Assembly (NCBI GenBank): GCA_965237965.1 | Contig: CBDEGT010000001.1 | Coordinates: forward strand, 1-64,000 | Source: UBA2988 sp965237965 | GTDB lineage: Bacteria > Gemmatimonadota > Gemmatimonadetes > Longimicrobiales > Gaopeijiaceae | Reading direction: 5' to 3' | Length of the DNA stretch: 64,000 nt | In this document: one piece after another, positions 53,348 to 60,708 of the stretch | Position numbering within the stretch: position 1 is the stretch's first letter | How the letters are laid out: each line of letters begins with the position of its first letter | Position numbers and translations under genes: made by a program | Notes under the pieces: generated by a model | The model's database searches: none | Told to the model about the DNA's origin: nothing | What the model saw: the letters and a program-made list of their open reading frames with translations, nothing else

Positions 53348-55669
53348 ATGAAGTCTTCCTTCGCGAGCGTCGTCCTTTTCCTGCTTTCCGTTGTGATCGC
53401 TCCGTCGGTTGCCTCCGCACAGACTCTCGGTGAGGAAGCGACGGTCGCTCTTGGCGATTCCCGCATCGATGGTCCGCCGCCACCAGTCCCTCCGGCTGTT
53501 ATCACCCGGGACGATCGGGGGAATGCCACGGTGCGCGCCATTCGACTGGCCGGCCCTATCCGCCTTGATGGCCAGCTCGACGAAGCAGTGTATCGAGACG
53601 TACCGCCGATCGGAGGATTCATCCAGACCCTACCTAACGAAGGCAATCCGGTGACCGAGGAGACGGAGGCGTGGATTACGTTCGACGACGAAAATGTCTA
53701 CGTGACCGCGCGCCTTTGGGAGTCATCTCCTGAAAGCGAGTGGGTAGCGAATGAGATGCGTCGTGACACAAACCAGCTTCGGAACAACGACACCTTCAGC
53801 GCCTCGTTCGACACCTACTATGACCGCCGAAATGCTTTCAACTTCTATACGAATCCGCTGGGAGCCCGGGCAGACGTGCAGTTCATGAATGAGGGGGGAA
53901 GCGCGAACCCCGACTGGAACCCCATATGGGACGTCCGCACAGGCCGATTCGAAGGTGGTTGGGCAGTGGAGATGCAGATTCCATTCAAGTCACTACGGTA
54001 CCGACCTGGGAAGTCACAGATTTGGGGTGTTCAGCTACGTCGGTCGATCCGAAGGAAGAACGAGTGGGCGCATCTTACATCGGTTCCTCAATCCGCTGTA
54101 CGCGGAAGCAGTGGGAGCACCGCGATCATTCGCGTCTCCCGGTATGGCACCCTTGTCGGCCTAGAGACGCCAGACGCGGGTAGGAACATTGAGATCAAGC
54201 CATATGGGATTTCTGGGGTGAGGACGGACCGCTCTACGGATCCCGCTGTGTCGAACGATGGCTATGCGGATGTCGGTCTGGATCTCAAGTACGTCATGAC
54301 GGAGAACCTCACGGCAGATTTCACTATCAACACGGACTTCGCCCAGGTCGAGGTCGATGAGCGGCAGGTGAACCTCACTCGCTTTCCGCTCTTCTTTCCA
54401 GAAAAGCGGGAATTCTTCCTCGAAAGTCAGGGCATCTACGAATTTGCGCCTTCGTCGTTCACGTCGCTTTCGAACAGTGATAATGTTCCCACACTATTCT
54501 TTAGCCGTCGGATTGGACTGGAGTCAGGCACGCCCGTTCCCGTTGTTGCCGGGGGACGTCTTACGGGCAAAGTAGGGCCCTTCGACGTCGGTGCGTTGAG
54601 CATCCAAACCGGGAGGGAGAAAGGACTCAGCTTTCCAAGTACCAACTTCTCCGTACTGCGGCTCCGACGCGACATCCTCCAACGAAGCAGTGTCGGCGTC
54701 CTTTATACCAGGCGGTCCGCCTCAACAGTTGCGGACGGATCCAACCAAACGTTCGGGCTGGATGCCAGCTTCTCGTTGCCCCGAGACGTCTTCGTCACCG
54801 CCTACTACGCTCAGACGCGAACGTCCGGTTTCACGGGTGACGACCAAAGCTACCTGGGGAGGGTGAACTACAGCGGCAACTTGTGGGGAGCTGCGCTCGA
54901 ACACCTGCGGGTTGGCGAGAATTTCAATCCCGAGGTGGGATTCGTACGCCGCCGCGGATTCCGTGAGACGATCGCCTCGGCACGGTTCAGCCCGCGACCA
55001 GAGTCCATCGAGGCCATTCGGAGATTGTCTTTCGAGACCAATCTAACGTATCTGGAGCTCCTTGATGAGCAGGTTATGGGGAACCGAGAGGGACAGGCGC
55101 GGTTTGAGATTGAGTTCGAAAGCAGCGATGTCTTCGACATTACGTATACCGACAAGTACGAGCTTCTAGAACGGGACTTCCCTATCAACTCAGATGTTAC
55201 CATATCGCCCGGGCGGTACTCGTTCAGTGACATCCATGTAGGTTTCGGTCTGGGCCTCCAACGTTGGTACTCTGGAAACGTTGCGTTCCAGCGAGGGACG
55301 TTCTACAGCGGCGATAAGACGACGGTCGGTGTCTCTAGCGGCCGCATTAACGTGAGCGCACGACTGTCGCTCGAGCCATCCCTATCGTTCAACTGGGTCG
55401 ATCTTCCCGAGGGTTCCTTCCGTGCAGACGTAGCGGCCGCTCGGATCAATTACGCTTTCAACCCTCGAATGTTCTTGGGTGGCTTAGCTCAATATGACTC
55501 AGGCGATGACCGCTTTAGCATGAATTTTCGGCTGCGCTGGGAGTATCGTCCCGGGAGCGAGCTGTTCGTCGTCTACACAGAGGCGCGCTCTACGGACGTG
55601 ATTGGAAGCTTCTCGGAGCTGGAAAACCGAGGCCTCACGGTCAAGCTCAATTACCTGCTGCGGCTATGA
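53348..55669 (+). CDS. DUF5916 outer-membrane-type protein with CBM9-like N-terminus
   Basis: 773 residues from the ATG at 53348. Signal peptide (SSFASVVLFLLSVVIAPSVASA). CBM9-like sugar-binding module (RLAGPIRLDGQLDEAVYRDV, EAWITFDDENVYVTARLW, WAVEMQIPFKSLRY). Then a DUF5916 C-terminal beta-barrel-like region with TDFAQVEVDERQVNLTRFPLFFPEKREFFLE blocks. The last residue patterns resemble a barrel strand (KLNYLLRL). Frequent in Gemmatimonadota and Bacteroidota; the substrate is unknown. Confidence 0.88.
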   Translation: MKSSFASVVLFLLSVVIAPSVASAQTLGEEATVALGDSRIDGPPPPVPPAVITRDDRGNATVRAIRLAGPIRLDGQLDEAVYRDVPPIGGFIQTLPNEGNPVTEETEAWITFDDENVYVTARLWESSPESEWVANEMRRDTNQLRNNDTFSASFDTYYDRRNAFNFYTNPLGARADVQFMNEGGSANPDWNPIWDVRTGRFEGGWAVEMQIPFKSLRYRPGKSQIWGVQLRRSIRRKNEWAHLTSVPQSAVRGSSGSTAIIRVSRYGTLVGLETPDAGRNIEIKPYGISGVRTDRSTDPAVSNDGYADVGLDLKYVMTENLTADFTINTDFAQVEVDERQVNLTRFPLFFPEKREFFLESQGIYEFAPSSFTSLSNSDNVPTLFFSRRIGLESGTPVPVVAGGRLTGKVGPFDVGALSIQTGREKGLSFPSTNFSVLRLRRDILQRSSVGVLYTRRSASTVADGSNQTFGLDASFSLPRDVFVTAYYAQTRTSGFTGDDQSYLGRVNYSGNLWGAALEHLRVGENFNPEVGFVRRRGFRETIASARFSPRPESIEAIRRLSFETNLTYLELLDEQVMGNREGQARFEIEFESSDVFDITYTDKYELLERDFPINSDVTISPGRYSFSDIHVGFGLGLQRWYSGNVAFQRGTFYSGDKTTVGVSSGRINVSARLSLEPSLSFNWVDLPEGSFRADVAAARINYAFNPRMFLGGLAQYDSGDDRFSMNFRLRWEYRPGSELFVVYTEARSTDVIGSFSELENRGLTVKLNYLLRL

Positions 55670-55710
55670 CCCCCCTAAAAGCGCCTGATGGGCGACCGGA
55701 ACCGGAAACC

Positions 55711-55937
55711 CCACAACACACCGTGAAACCATAAACGCGCGCGCGAAACCACAGGGTGGGTGACCGAGGGCCAGAGAGAGAATACTGCGCCTTGCTGGCC
55801 GTGATCCTTCGCTGGCCCCCGTGTAGCGGGGCTTTCTCGCGGATCACAGCCCTGACCGGCATCTTGGGCAGGTGAACCAACCAGATCCCGTCACCCGCCT
55901 GAACGCGGCCCTCGAAGGCCGCTACCGCGTCGCCTAG
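55711..55937 (+). repeat. Kinase-start leader module, copy 6, long form
   Basis: The leader (55711-55871) contains the GTGAAACC block, GGGTGGGTGA, AGAGAGAATACTG, the CCCCCG-TGTAG-CGGGG hairpin, TTTCTCGCGG and CCCTGACCGGCATCTTGG. It is followed by GTG and 21 codons to a TAG. About 160 bp of the leader match copy 3 at 43297-43463 in reverse. Confidence 0.8.
55872..55937 (+). CDS. Kinase-start leader ORF before the VOC gene
   Basis: 21 codons, VNQPDPVTRLNAALEGRYRV then A, ending in TAG only four bases before the GTG of the VOC gene. That gene has no Shine-Dalgarno of its own in the interval, so restart after the TAG is plausible. Confidence 0.55.
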   Translation: MNQPDPVTRLNAALEGRYRVA

Positions 55938-55941
55938 AACC

Positions 55942-56355
55942 GTGCCGCAGATCAAGCGCGTTCTTGAGACCGCCCTCTACGTGGACGACCTCGAAAGATC
56001 AGTCCGGTTCTACGAGGGGGTTATGGGTCTCAACACCATGTCGAGAGGGGACCGACTCGTTGGCCTGGATGCGGGAAGGGGAACCGTGCTTCTGCTATTT
56101 CGGCGTGGCGCTACGACGGGAGGATTCTCATTCCCGGGAGGTCGGATTCCGCCTCACGACGGGGAAGGTCCGGCACACTTCGCGTTTGCCGTCGCCACTG
56201 AGGACCTTGATGCGTGGCGAGACCATCTGGCCGAGAACGGCGTTGAGATCGAAAGCGAAGTGACATGGTCCCGCGGAGGCGAGAGCCTCTATTTCCGAGA
56301 CCCCGATGGTCACTCGGTCGAGCTCGCAACGCCGGGGGTTTGGGAAGTCTATTGA
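55942..56355 (+). CDS. VOC-superfamily (glyoxalase/bleomycin-resistance-like) protein
   Basis: 137 residues, GTG start. One VOC module pair: RVLETALYVDDLERSVRFYEGVMGL, HFAFAVATEDLDAWRDHLAENG, GESLYFRDPDGHSVELATPGVW. The metal-ligand pattern (E/H...H...E) is that of ring-cleaving dioxygenase or fosfomycin-type relatives; the substrate is unknown. It is translated downstream of a kinase-start leader ORF. Confidence 0.88.
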   Translation: MPQIKRVLETALYVDDLERSVRFYEGVMGLNTMSRGDRLVGLDAGRGTVLLLFRRGATTGGFSFPGGRIPPHDGEGPAHFAFAVATEDLDAWRDHLAENGVEIESEVTWSRGGESLYFRDPDGHSVELATPGVWEVY

Positions 56356-56528
56356 TGCGGCGGTGTGCACGCAGTTATGGGTCGCTCCCGGGGCCGAACA
56401 TTTTGCATCCCGTTTGCATCCCAGAAACCGGTTATAGACGGTTAAATGCTGGCCCTAACCGGCGAAGTTAGCCGGTGAAATGGCGGAAGTATTCGAATTC
56501 AGCCGGAATGGAGGCCTAAGCCAAAGAC

Positions 56529-56570
56529 CTTACAAGCAGGAGGTCGGCGGTTCGAATCCGTCAGCGCCCA
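56529..56570 (+). tRNA. tRNA-Val(UAC) 3' half
   Basis: It runs from an anticodon loop CTTACAA (anticodon TAC) through GCAGG, the variable loop, the T-arm (GGCGG TTCGAAT CCGTC) and acceptor AGCGCCC-A. The bases before the loop do not pair with GCAGG, so the 5' half is missing. To the left are a doubled GTTTGCATCCC (about 56410-56431) and an ACCGGC/GCCGGT stem, typical of phage attachment DNA. Between 56571 and 56846 I see no gene. Confidence 0.7.
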
Positions 56571-56846
56571 TTGATCGAAGATTAGGCCCTGCAATCACTT
56601 AGATGACCGTAGAGCTTCGTCGTCCCTTAGGTCATGGCCCTGTGAGTTACAGATAAGTCTCAGGATCCAAGCCGCTTCAGGGCCAGTTCACACAACCGGC
56701 ATATCCTCGCGGGCGCGTGCTACGTTCTGGATCGGTAGGTCCAAAACAGAAGGATCGGCAGCACACACGCCTGGTCGGCGCGCGTCGCGAGCCTTGATCG
56801 CAAGGTGAAGCTGATTGCCGTGCGCCCGCTGGACAATTCCAATCCA

Positions 56847-57126
56847 GAGGCACGACCTGATGAAGATCATTCTAAACGTCCTTGGTGTCCTGCTTGTGCT
56901 GATCGGAGGCGTGTGGGTTCTGCAGGGCATTGGGTTGTTGCCGGGCAGCTTCATGAGTGGGCAGATGAAGTGGGCCGTTTATGGCGGCATCGCCGTGATC
57001 GGAGGTGTAGTGCTGCTGTTTCTTGCGCGTCGTAGGCGGACTCCAGCGTAGGGCAACTGGGGCCGAACTTGGGAGGATGGGGGCAAGGGCCGACGACAGG
57101 CGGGCAGTGCAGAGAGGGCCGGCCGG
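56847..57126 (+). repeat. 280-bp direct duplication, copy A
   Basis: Near-identical to 63085-63365 (a few substitutions, one inserted base in the other copy). It contains a small membrane-protein gene and about 75 bases after it. Confidence 0.9.
56860..57051 (+). CDS. Small two-helix membrane protein
   Basis: 63 residues: MKIILNVLGVLLVLIGGVWVL, a QGIGLLPGSFMSGQ turn, then AVYGGIAVIGGVVLLFL and a basic end. This GxxLLPGSFMxGQ family is widespread but uncharacterised. It is intact here and duplicated with a frameshift at 63098. Confidence 0.75.
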   Translation: MKIILNVLGVLLVLIGGVWVLQGIGLLPGSFMSGQMKWAVYGGIAVIGGVVLLFLARRRRTPA

Positions 57127-57136
57127 AACGGGATGA

Positions 57137-57400
57137 GGTCTGTTTGACGCGTTCTTTTCCCCGGATGGCGAATGGCTCATCTACCGCACGGGAACGGGCA
57201 ACGGCGAGGGGGGCCAAGACACTTTCGTGCTACAAATCGGGGTGGACAGCGTGGCGAGGATAAACGGCCCGAACACAGTAGCCAGCCCCGAAGCCCCCCA
57301 TGGGGGTGTATGGAGATCCTACGCGAGGATGATGTTACAAGAGTCTCTGGATGCGCTCCTCACGAGCTTCGCAGCAGACTACGTTCGCGCAAATCCTTGA
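57137..57400 (+). pseudogene. PD40/TolB-like propeller fragment, probably from a kinase C-terminus
   Basis: An open frame without a start reads GLFDAFFSPDGEWLIYRTGT and LQIGVDSV, the blade signature found in the C-terminal propellers of Gemmatimonadota kinases. The rest (to the stop at 57400) is unlike the family. It is an orphan piece of the same gene family as the leader modules. Confidence 0.5.
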
Positions 57401-57429
57401 CCCGGTCCGCGCTGTGTCGAGCCCAAGCC

Positions 57430-57726
57430 TTACCGCCGCCGAAGCAGCTTCGTCCGAAACTGGCTCGGGGTGTCTATCCCATTCGCGAGCGCCCAGGTGG
57501 CCTCCCACGGGGGGTCGCCGACCTTGGAGATGACTATCGGCGGGACGCCCTGCCAACTCAGGTCGTCCACCTCGTCGAGTTCGTCGGCCGAGCAGAAAAT
57601 CCGCCCGTCCGCGTCCCCCATCATTTCGCTGTCACCAACTCGGCGGAGACAAAGCGACACCATAGCGCCCGCCGCCTCCGAGGAATGTCGTCCGCGAGGT
57701 TGCCCGTTTTCATCGGTTACCGCCAC
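57430..57726 (-). CDS. Small hypothetical protein after the primase-like gene
   Basis: 98 residues: SEAAGAMVSLCLRRV, RIFCSADELDEVDDLSWQG, ending WALANGIDTPSQFRTKLLRR. It overlaps the end of the primase-like gene by 10 bases. The last ~20 codons recur at 58982-59045 on the other side of that gene, suggesting a family of such small proteins in the element. Confidence 0.55.
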   Translation of the reverse strand: MAVTDENGQPRGRHSSEAAGAMVSLCLRRVGDSEMMGDADGRIFCSADELDEVDDLSWQGVPPIVISKVGDPPWEATWALANGIDTPSQFRTKLLRRR

Positions 57727-58874
57727 GCGGCGCGTTGGATTTCGGCATGGAGTCTCCCCTGTTCGTGGAGGTCGTTCGCGTCCTCACCTTCGAGGAGGAC
57801 GGTCCTACCGTGTCGCGTGACCCACGCCCGACCGTAGGCGGCTTGTAGCTCGCCCGTGAGCTTGCGCCGCCCGCGCGTACCCGCCTCGTCCGCATCGTAC
57901 CACGCCACGAGCAGCCCCTCGCCCACGGCGTCACGGACGAGTCCCGTCCACTCGCTCCGCGAGCGGCCCGCACCCGGAAGCCCGATTGCACGGACACCGT
58001 TTACGGCGAGCGCGAAGGCGTTCAACTCGCCCTCGACGATGTGGAGGTCGCCCGTTCCGGCGAGCGCGTCCGCGTTGAACGGCAACGGCGGCGGGTTGTG
58101 CGGCAGGTCACGATACCGGCCGCCCTTCGCTTCCGCTGCGAGCGACCGAACGCGGAGCGCCACAACGTCCGGTCCCGAGCGGTAGGGAATCACGAGCGCG
58201 GGCTCCCGCTCCCCCCACGCCCAGCCCCGTGCGGGAAGGTGATCGAGGCCCGCAATCTCCAACTCGACGGTCAGGAAGGAGTCGCGGAGCTCGTCCGCGA
58301 GCGCGGCCCAATCGACCACGGAGCGGAAACCGTAGGCTCGGGCCACGTCCGGGTCGAAACCCCGGCTCGCCATAAAGGCCCGGCCAGCGCCGGTGGGGTC
58401 GAGCATCTCGAGCAAGGCCCGGTATATGTCCGCCGGGGTGGCCGGCGTGTAGCCGTCGGCGCGTAAACCCTCTAGGGACACCTCCGCCGCTGGGGCGGTA
58501 GGGGTCGGGTCGGGGCGTTCTCGGGGCTCAGGGGGCAACGTAGGGCGTCGAATCCGCCGCAACGTCGAGTCGGTGCCCGGCTTTCCGAGAGTCACGCCTG
58601 CACGCGGGGCAAGCGCGCGAATCGCCTCGACGCGGCCCTCCCGCTCGGGCAGCCCCGGCCAGCGTATCCGGCGGAGAAAGTCGATACCGTCGCCGCCCTC
58701 GGCGCATTGGCTATGGCAGTACCACCCGCGCGACGGCGTGACGGCGAAGTTGCGGTCCTCGCCGCCGTGGAATGGACACCGCCCGCGCCCTCCCCGCAGC
58801 TCGACGCCCGCCTCCTCGACGAGCGCCGCGATGTTGGCGAGCGCCCACCCGGCCACGCGGTCGAAATCGTCCAT
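57717..58874 (-). CDS. Primase-like protein with CHC2-type zinc finger and Toprim domain
   Basis: 385 residues from the ATG at 58874. N-terminal zinc finger (GRCPFHGGEDRNFAV, then WYCHSQCAEGGDGIDFLRR). Toprim domain: catalytic Glu in LHIVEGELNAFAL and the DxD in VAWYDADEAGTRG. It likely primes replication of the mobile element it came with, as in phage and plasmid primases. No helicase domain is fused. Confidence 0.85.
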   Translation of the reverse strand: MDDFDRVAGWALANIAALVEEAGVELRGGRGRCPFHGGEDRNFAVTPSRGWYCHSQCAEGGDGIDFLRRIRWPGLPEREGRVEAIRALAPRAGVTLGKPGTDSTLRRIRRPTLPPEPRERPDPTPTAPAAEVSLEGLRADGYTPATPADIYRALLEMLDPTGAGRAFMASRGFDPDVARAYGFRSVVDWAALADELRDSFLTVELEIAGLDHLPARGWAWGEREPALVIPYRSGPDVVALRVRSLAAEAKGGRYRDLPHNPPPLPFNADALAGTGDLHIVEGELNAFALAVNGVRAIGLPGAGRSRSEWTGLVRDAVGEGLLVAWYDADEAGTRGRRKLTGELQAAYGRAWVTRHGRTVLLEGEDANDLHEQGRLHAEIQRAAWR

Positions 58875-58885
58875 TCCCACCCCTC

Positions 58886-58915
58886 TCTTTTGAGTCCGAT
58901 AATGCGTCTTTTGAG
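58886..58915 (-). promoter_or_regulatory. Direct repeats just upstream of the primase-like gene
   Basis: The 9-mer TCTTTTGAG (plus strand) occurs at 58886-58894 and 58907-58915, 21 bp apart, that is two helical turns, and ends 12 bases before the primase start. The placement suits an operator or a replication-type iteron; no protein is implicated. Confidence 0.35.
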
Positions 58916-58981
58916 ACTCATAGGCAGGGGGCACACCTCCGGCTGTCGGCGATTTTCCTCCGGGAAAAAGAGCCCTACGGC

Positions 58982-59045
58982 CGCCGAAGCAACCGCGTCC
59001 GGAATTGGCTCGGGGTGGTTATCCCGTTCCCGAGCGCCCACACCC
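58982..59045 (-). repeat. Diverged copy of the small-protein 3' end
   Basis: On the minus strand it reads ALGNGITTPSQFRTRLLRR and a stop, matching ALANGIDTPSQFRTKLLRR of the gene at 57430 and clearly similar at the DNA level over about 62 bp. No start is present. Confidence 0.7.
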
Positions 59046-59085
59046 CCAGGGCTTAAGCCCATGTGAGCACCCCCCCTCGCCGTTA

Positions 59086-59170
59086 CCCGCCTGCTGGCCG
59101 TGAGACTTCGCTCGCCCCCGTGTAGCGGGACTTTCTCGCGGATTACCGCCCTGACCGGCATCTTGGGCAG
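59086..59170 (+). repeat. Leader of kinase-start module, copy 7
   Basis: It contains CTGCTGGCCGTGA, the CCCCCG-TGTAG-CGGGA hairpin, TTTCTCGCGG and CCCTGACCGGCATCTTGGGCAG, ending at the kinase GTG. It matches copy 6 closely over 80 bp. Confidence 0.8.
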
Positions 59171-59800
59171 GTGAACCAGCTGGACCCCGTCAGCCGCCTG
59201 AACGCGGCCCTCGAAGGCCGCTACCGCATCGCGCGCCAGCTTGGCGAGGGCGGGATGGCCACGGTCTACCTCGCTGACGATCTCCGGCATGAACGCAAGG
59301 TTGCGCTCAAGGTCCTGAAGCCAGAACTGGCTGCTGTGGTCGGAGCCGAGCGATTCCTGGCCGAGATCAAGACGACGGCCAACCTGCAACACCCTCACAT
59401 CCTGCCGCTGCACGATTCCGGTGAGGCCGATTCTTTCCTGTTCTATGTGATGCCGTACGTAGAGGGGGAGAGCCTCCGGGATCGGCTCGACCGAGATCGC
59501 CAGCTTCCCGTTGATGAAGCAATCCAGATCGCTACTAAGGTCGCTGGCGCGCTTCAAGCTGCACACGAGAAGGGCGTAATCCATCGCGACATCAAGCCCG
59601 CGAACATCCTGATCCACTCGGGTCGTCCGGTGATCTCCGACTTCGGGATCGCGCTCGCGGTGGGTGCAGCAGGCGGTGGAAGGTTGACGGAGACGGGCCT
59701 TTCGGTAGGCGCTCCCTATTACATGTCTTGCGAGCAGGCCACGGGCGATCCCGACCCTGGAGCCGATCGGCTCCAAGTCGTTAGAAGGCCCTCTCGCTGA
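59171..59800 (+). CDS. Serine/threonine protein kinase, truncated
   Basis: 209 residues, GTG start. Kinase subdomains I-VII: GEGGMATVYLADD (Gly loop), VALKVLKPEL (Lys), VIHRDIKPANIL (HRD), VISDFGIAL (DFG). In subdomain VIII the usual YMSPEQ reads YMSCEQATGD. Soon after, the sequence joins unrelated DNA; the C-lobe, membrane span and propeller are missing. Folding as an active kinase is unlikely. It is the most complete kinase in the window and defines the parent of the leader modules. Confidence 0.8.
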   Translation: MNQLDPVSRLNAALEGRYRIARQLGEGGMATVYLADDLRHERKVALKVLKPELAAVVGAERFLAEIKTTANLQHPHILPLHDSGEADSFLFYVMPYVEGESLRDRLDRDRQLPVDEAIQIATKVAGALQAAHEKGVIHRDIKPANILIHSGRPVISDFGIALAVGAAGGGRLTETGLSVGAPYYMSCEQATGDPDPGADRLQVVRRPSR

Positions 59801-59990
59801 CCGGGTTCAGCAGGCGATCGATCAATACGTGAACCCTGGGGTGGCCCAGCATGGCGGGCACGTAACGTTGGTCGAGGTGAGGGACAACATCGTCTACCTC
59901 CAGATGGGCGGGGGCTGCCAGGGATGCGGAATGGCGCCTGTAACCCTGAGCCAGGGGATCGAGAGAATCCTCAGGGAACAGGTGCCGGAT
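59779..59990 (+). pseudogene. NfuA/NifU C-terminal domain fragment
   Basis: In the frame through 59829: LEGPLADRVQQAIDQYVNPG, VAQHGGHVTLVEVRDNIVYL, then the Fe-S ligand motif GGGCQGCGM and TLSQGIERILREQVP. It has no start and is cut at both ends by the kinase stump and an IS110 stump. Confidence 0.75.
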
Positions 59991-60039
59991 TCCCCTCGGG
60001 CAGCGGTACCACGGTCTGCCTCGCGCGGATGGTGCGTCA

Positions 60040-60419
60040 GTCCGAGATCCTCTGACGCCGCTGCCGCCAGCGGCGTGAAGTTGTCGGCTCTTGTAGACCT
60101 TGGTCTCGATCGCTCCGATCCGCATCTGCTCCGCCAGCCAGAACGCATCCACCTTGTCGTTCTTCGGACCCCGCCGCCTCGTGCCCATCCCGGTCACGAC
60201 GAGCTCCTGCACGTGCGGCTCGAGCACCTCGTAGAGCCACCCTGCCAGCGTTCCCTCCTCCAGGCACAGGTGTCGGTTGGGCGGGATCTGGTGGAGCACC
60301 TCGATCAGCGCCCGCGCGTTCGTCTCCACTACGTGCGAGCCCAGCCGCTTTCCGCTCGGACCCACGACCGCCAGCGTGCAGCTTGACTGGTGCGTGTCCA
60401 GCCCTACATACCTCTCCAT
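60040..60419 (-). pseudogene. IS110-family transposase, N-terminal part only
   Basis: The DEDD-type start: MERYVGLDTHQSSCTLAVVG (first Asp), HLCLEEGTLAGWLYEVLEP (Glu) and GPKNDKVDAFWLAEQMR (Asp pair). It ends near 60045 in unrelated sequence. Upstream DNA to 60708 may include the IS end and the promoter of xsc; I see no other gene there. Confidence 0.8.
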
Positions 60420-60708
60420 CGGCGTTGTCCTCCTTGGTGACTGGGGTCTTGGCTCGTGCTAACGAAAGCGCACCCACTCCCGGAGGAGAACGCCGATCTT
60501 TCCTCGTCTTCTCTTCAGACCGATCCCGCGTGGACGCCACGCCCCCATAATGCCTATCATAGCGAAGCCCAGGGCGTCCTAGCGGTTGGGCGCCAAGGGC
60601 CAGGGTACCGGCTGTCCCACCCGCACGGCGGTTCCTCGCGGCCGATGATGCGCGGGCCATAGCCGAAGAGTAATATCAAGCCAAATCTCAAACCTAGGAA
60701 TCACGACC

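Noticed and set aside
46839..56570. A single intact integrative element between the CAU and Val tRNA halves
   Set aside because: The halves belong to different tRNAs and lie on opposite strands, and the interval is full of IS-cut genes, so one clean element cannot be drawn.
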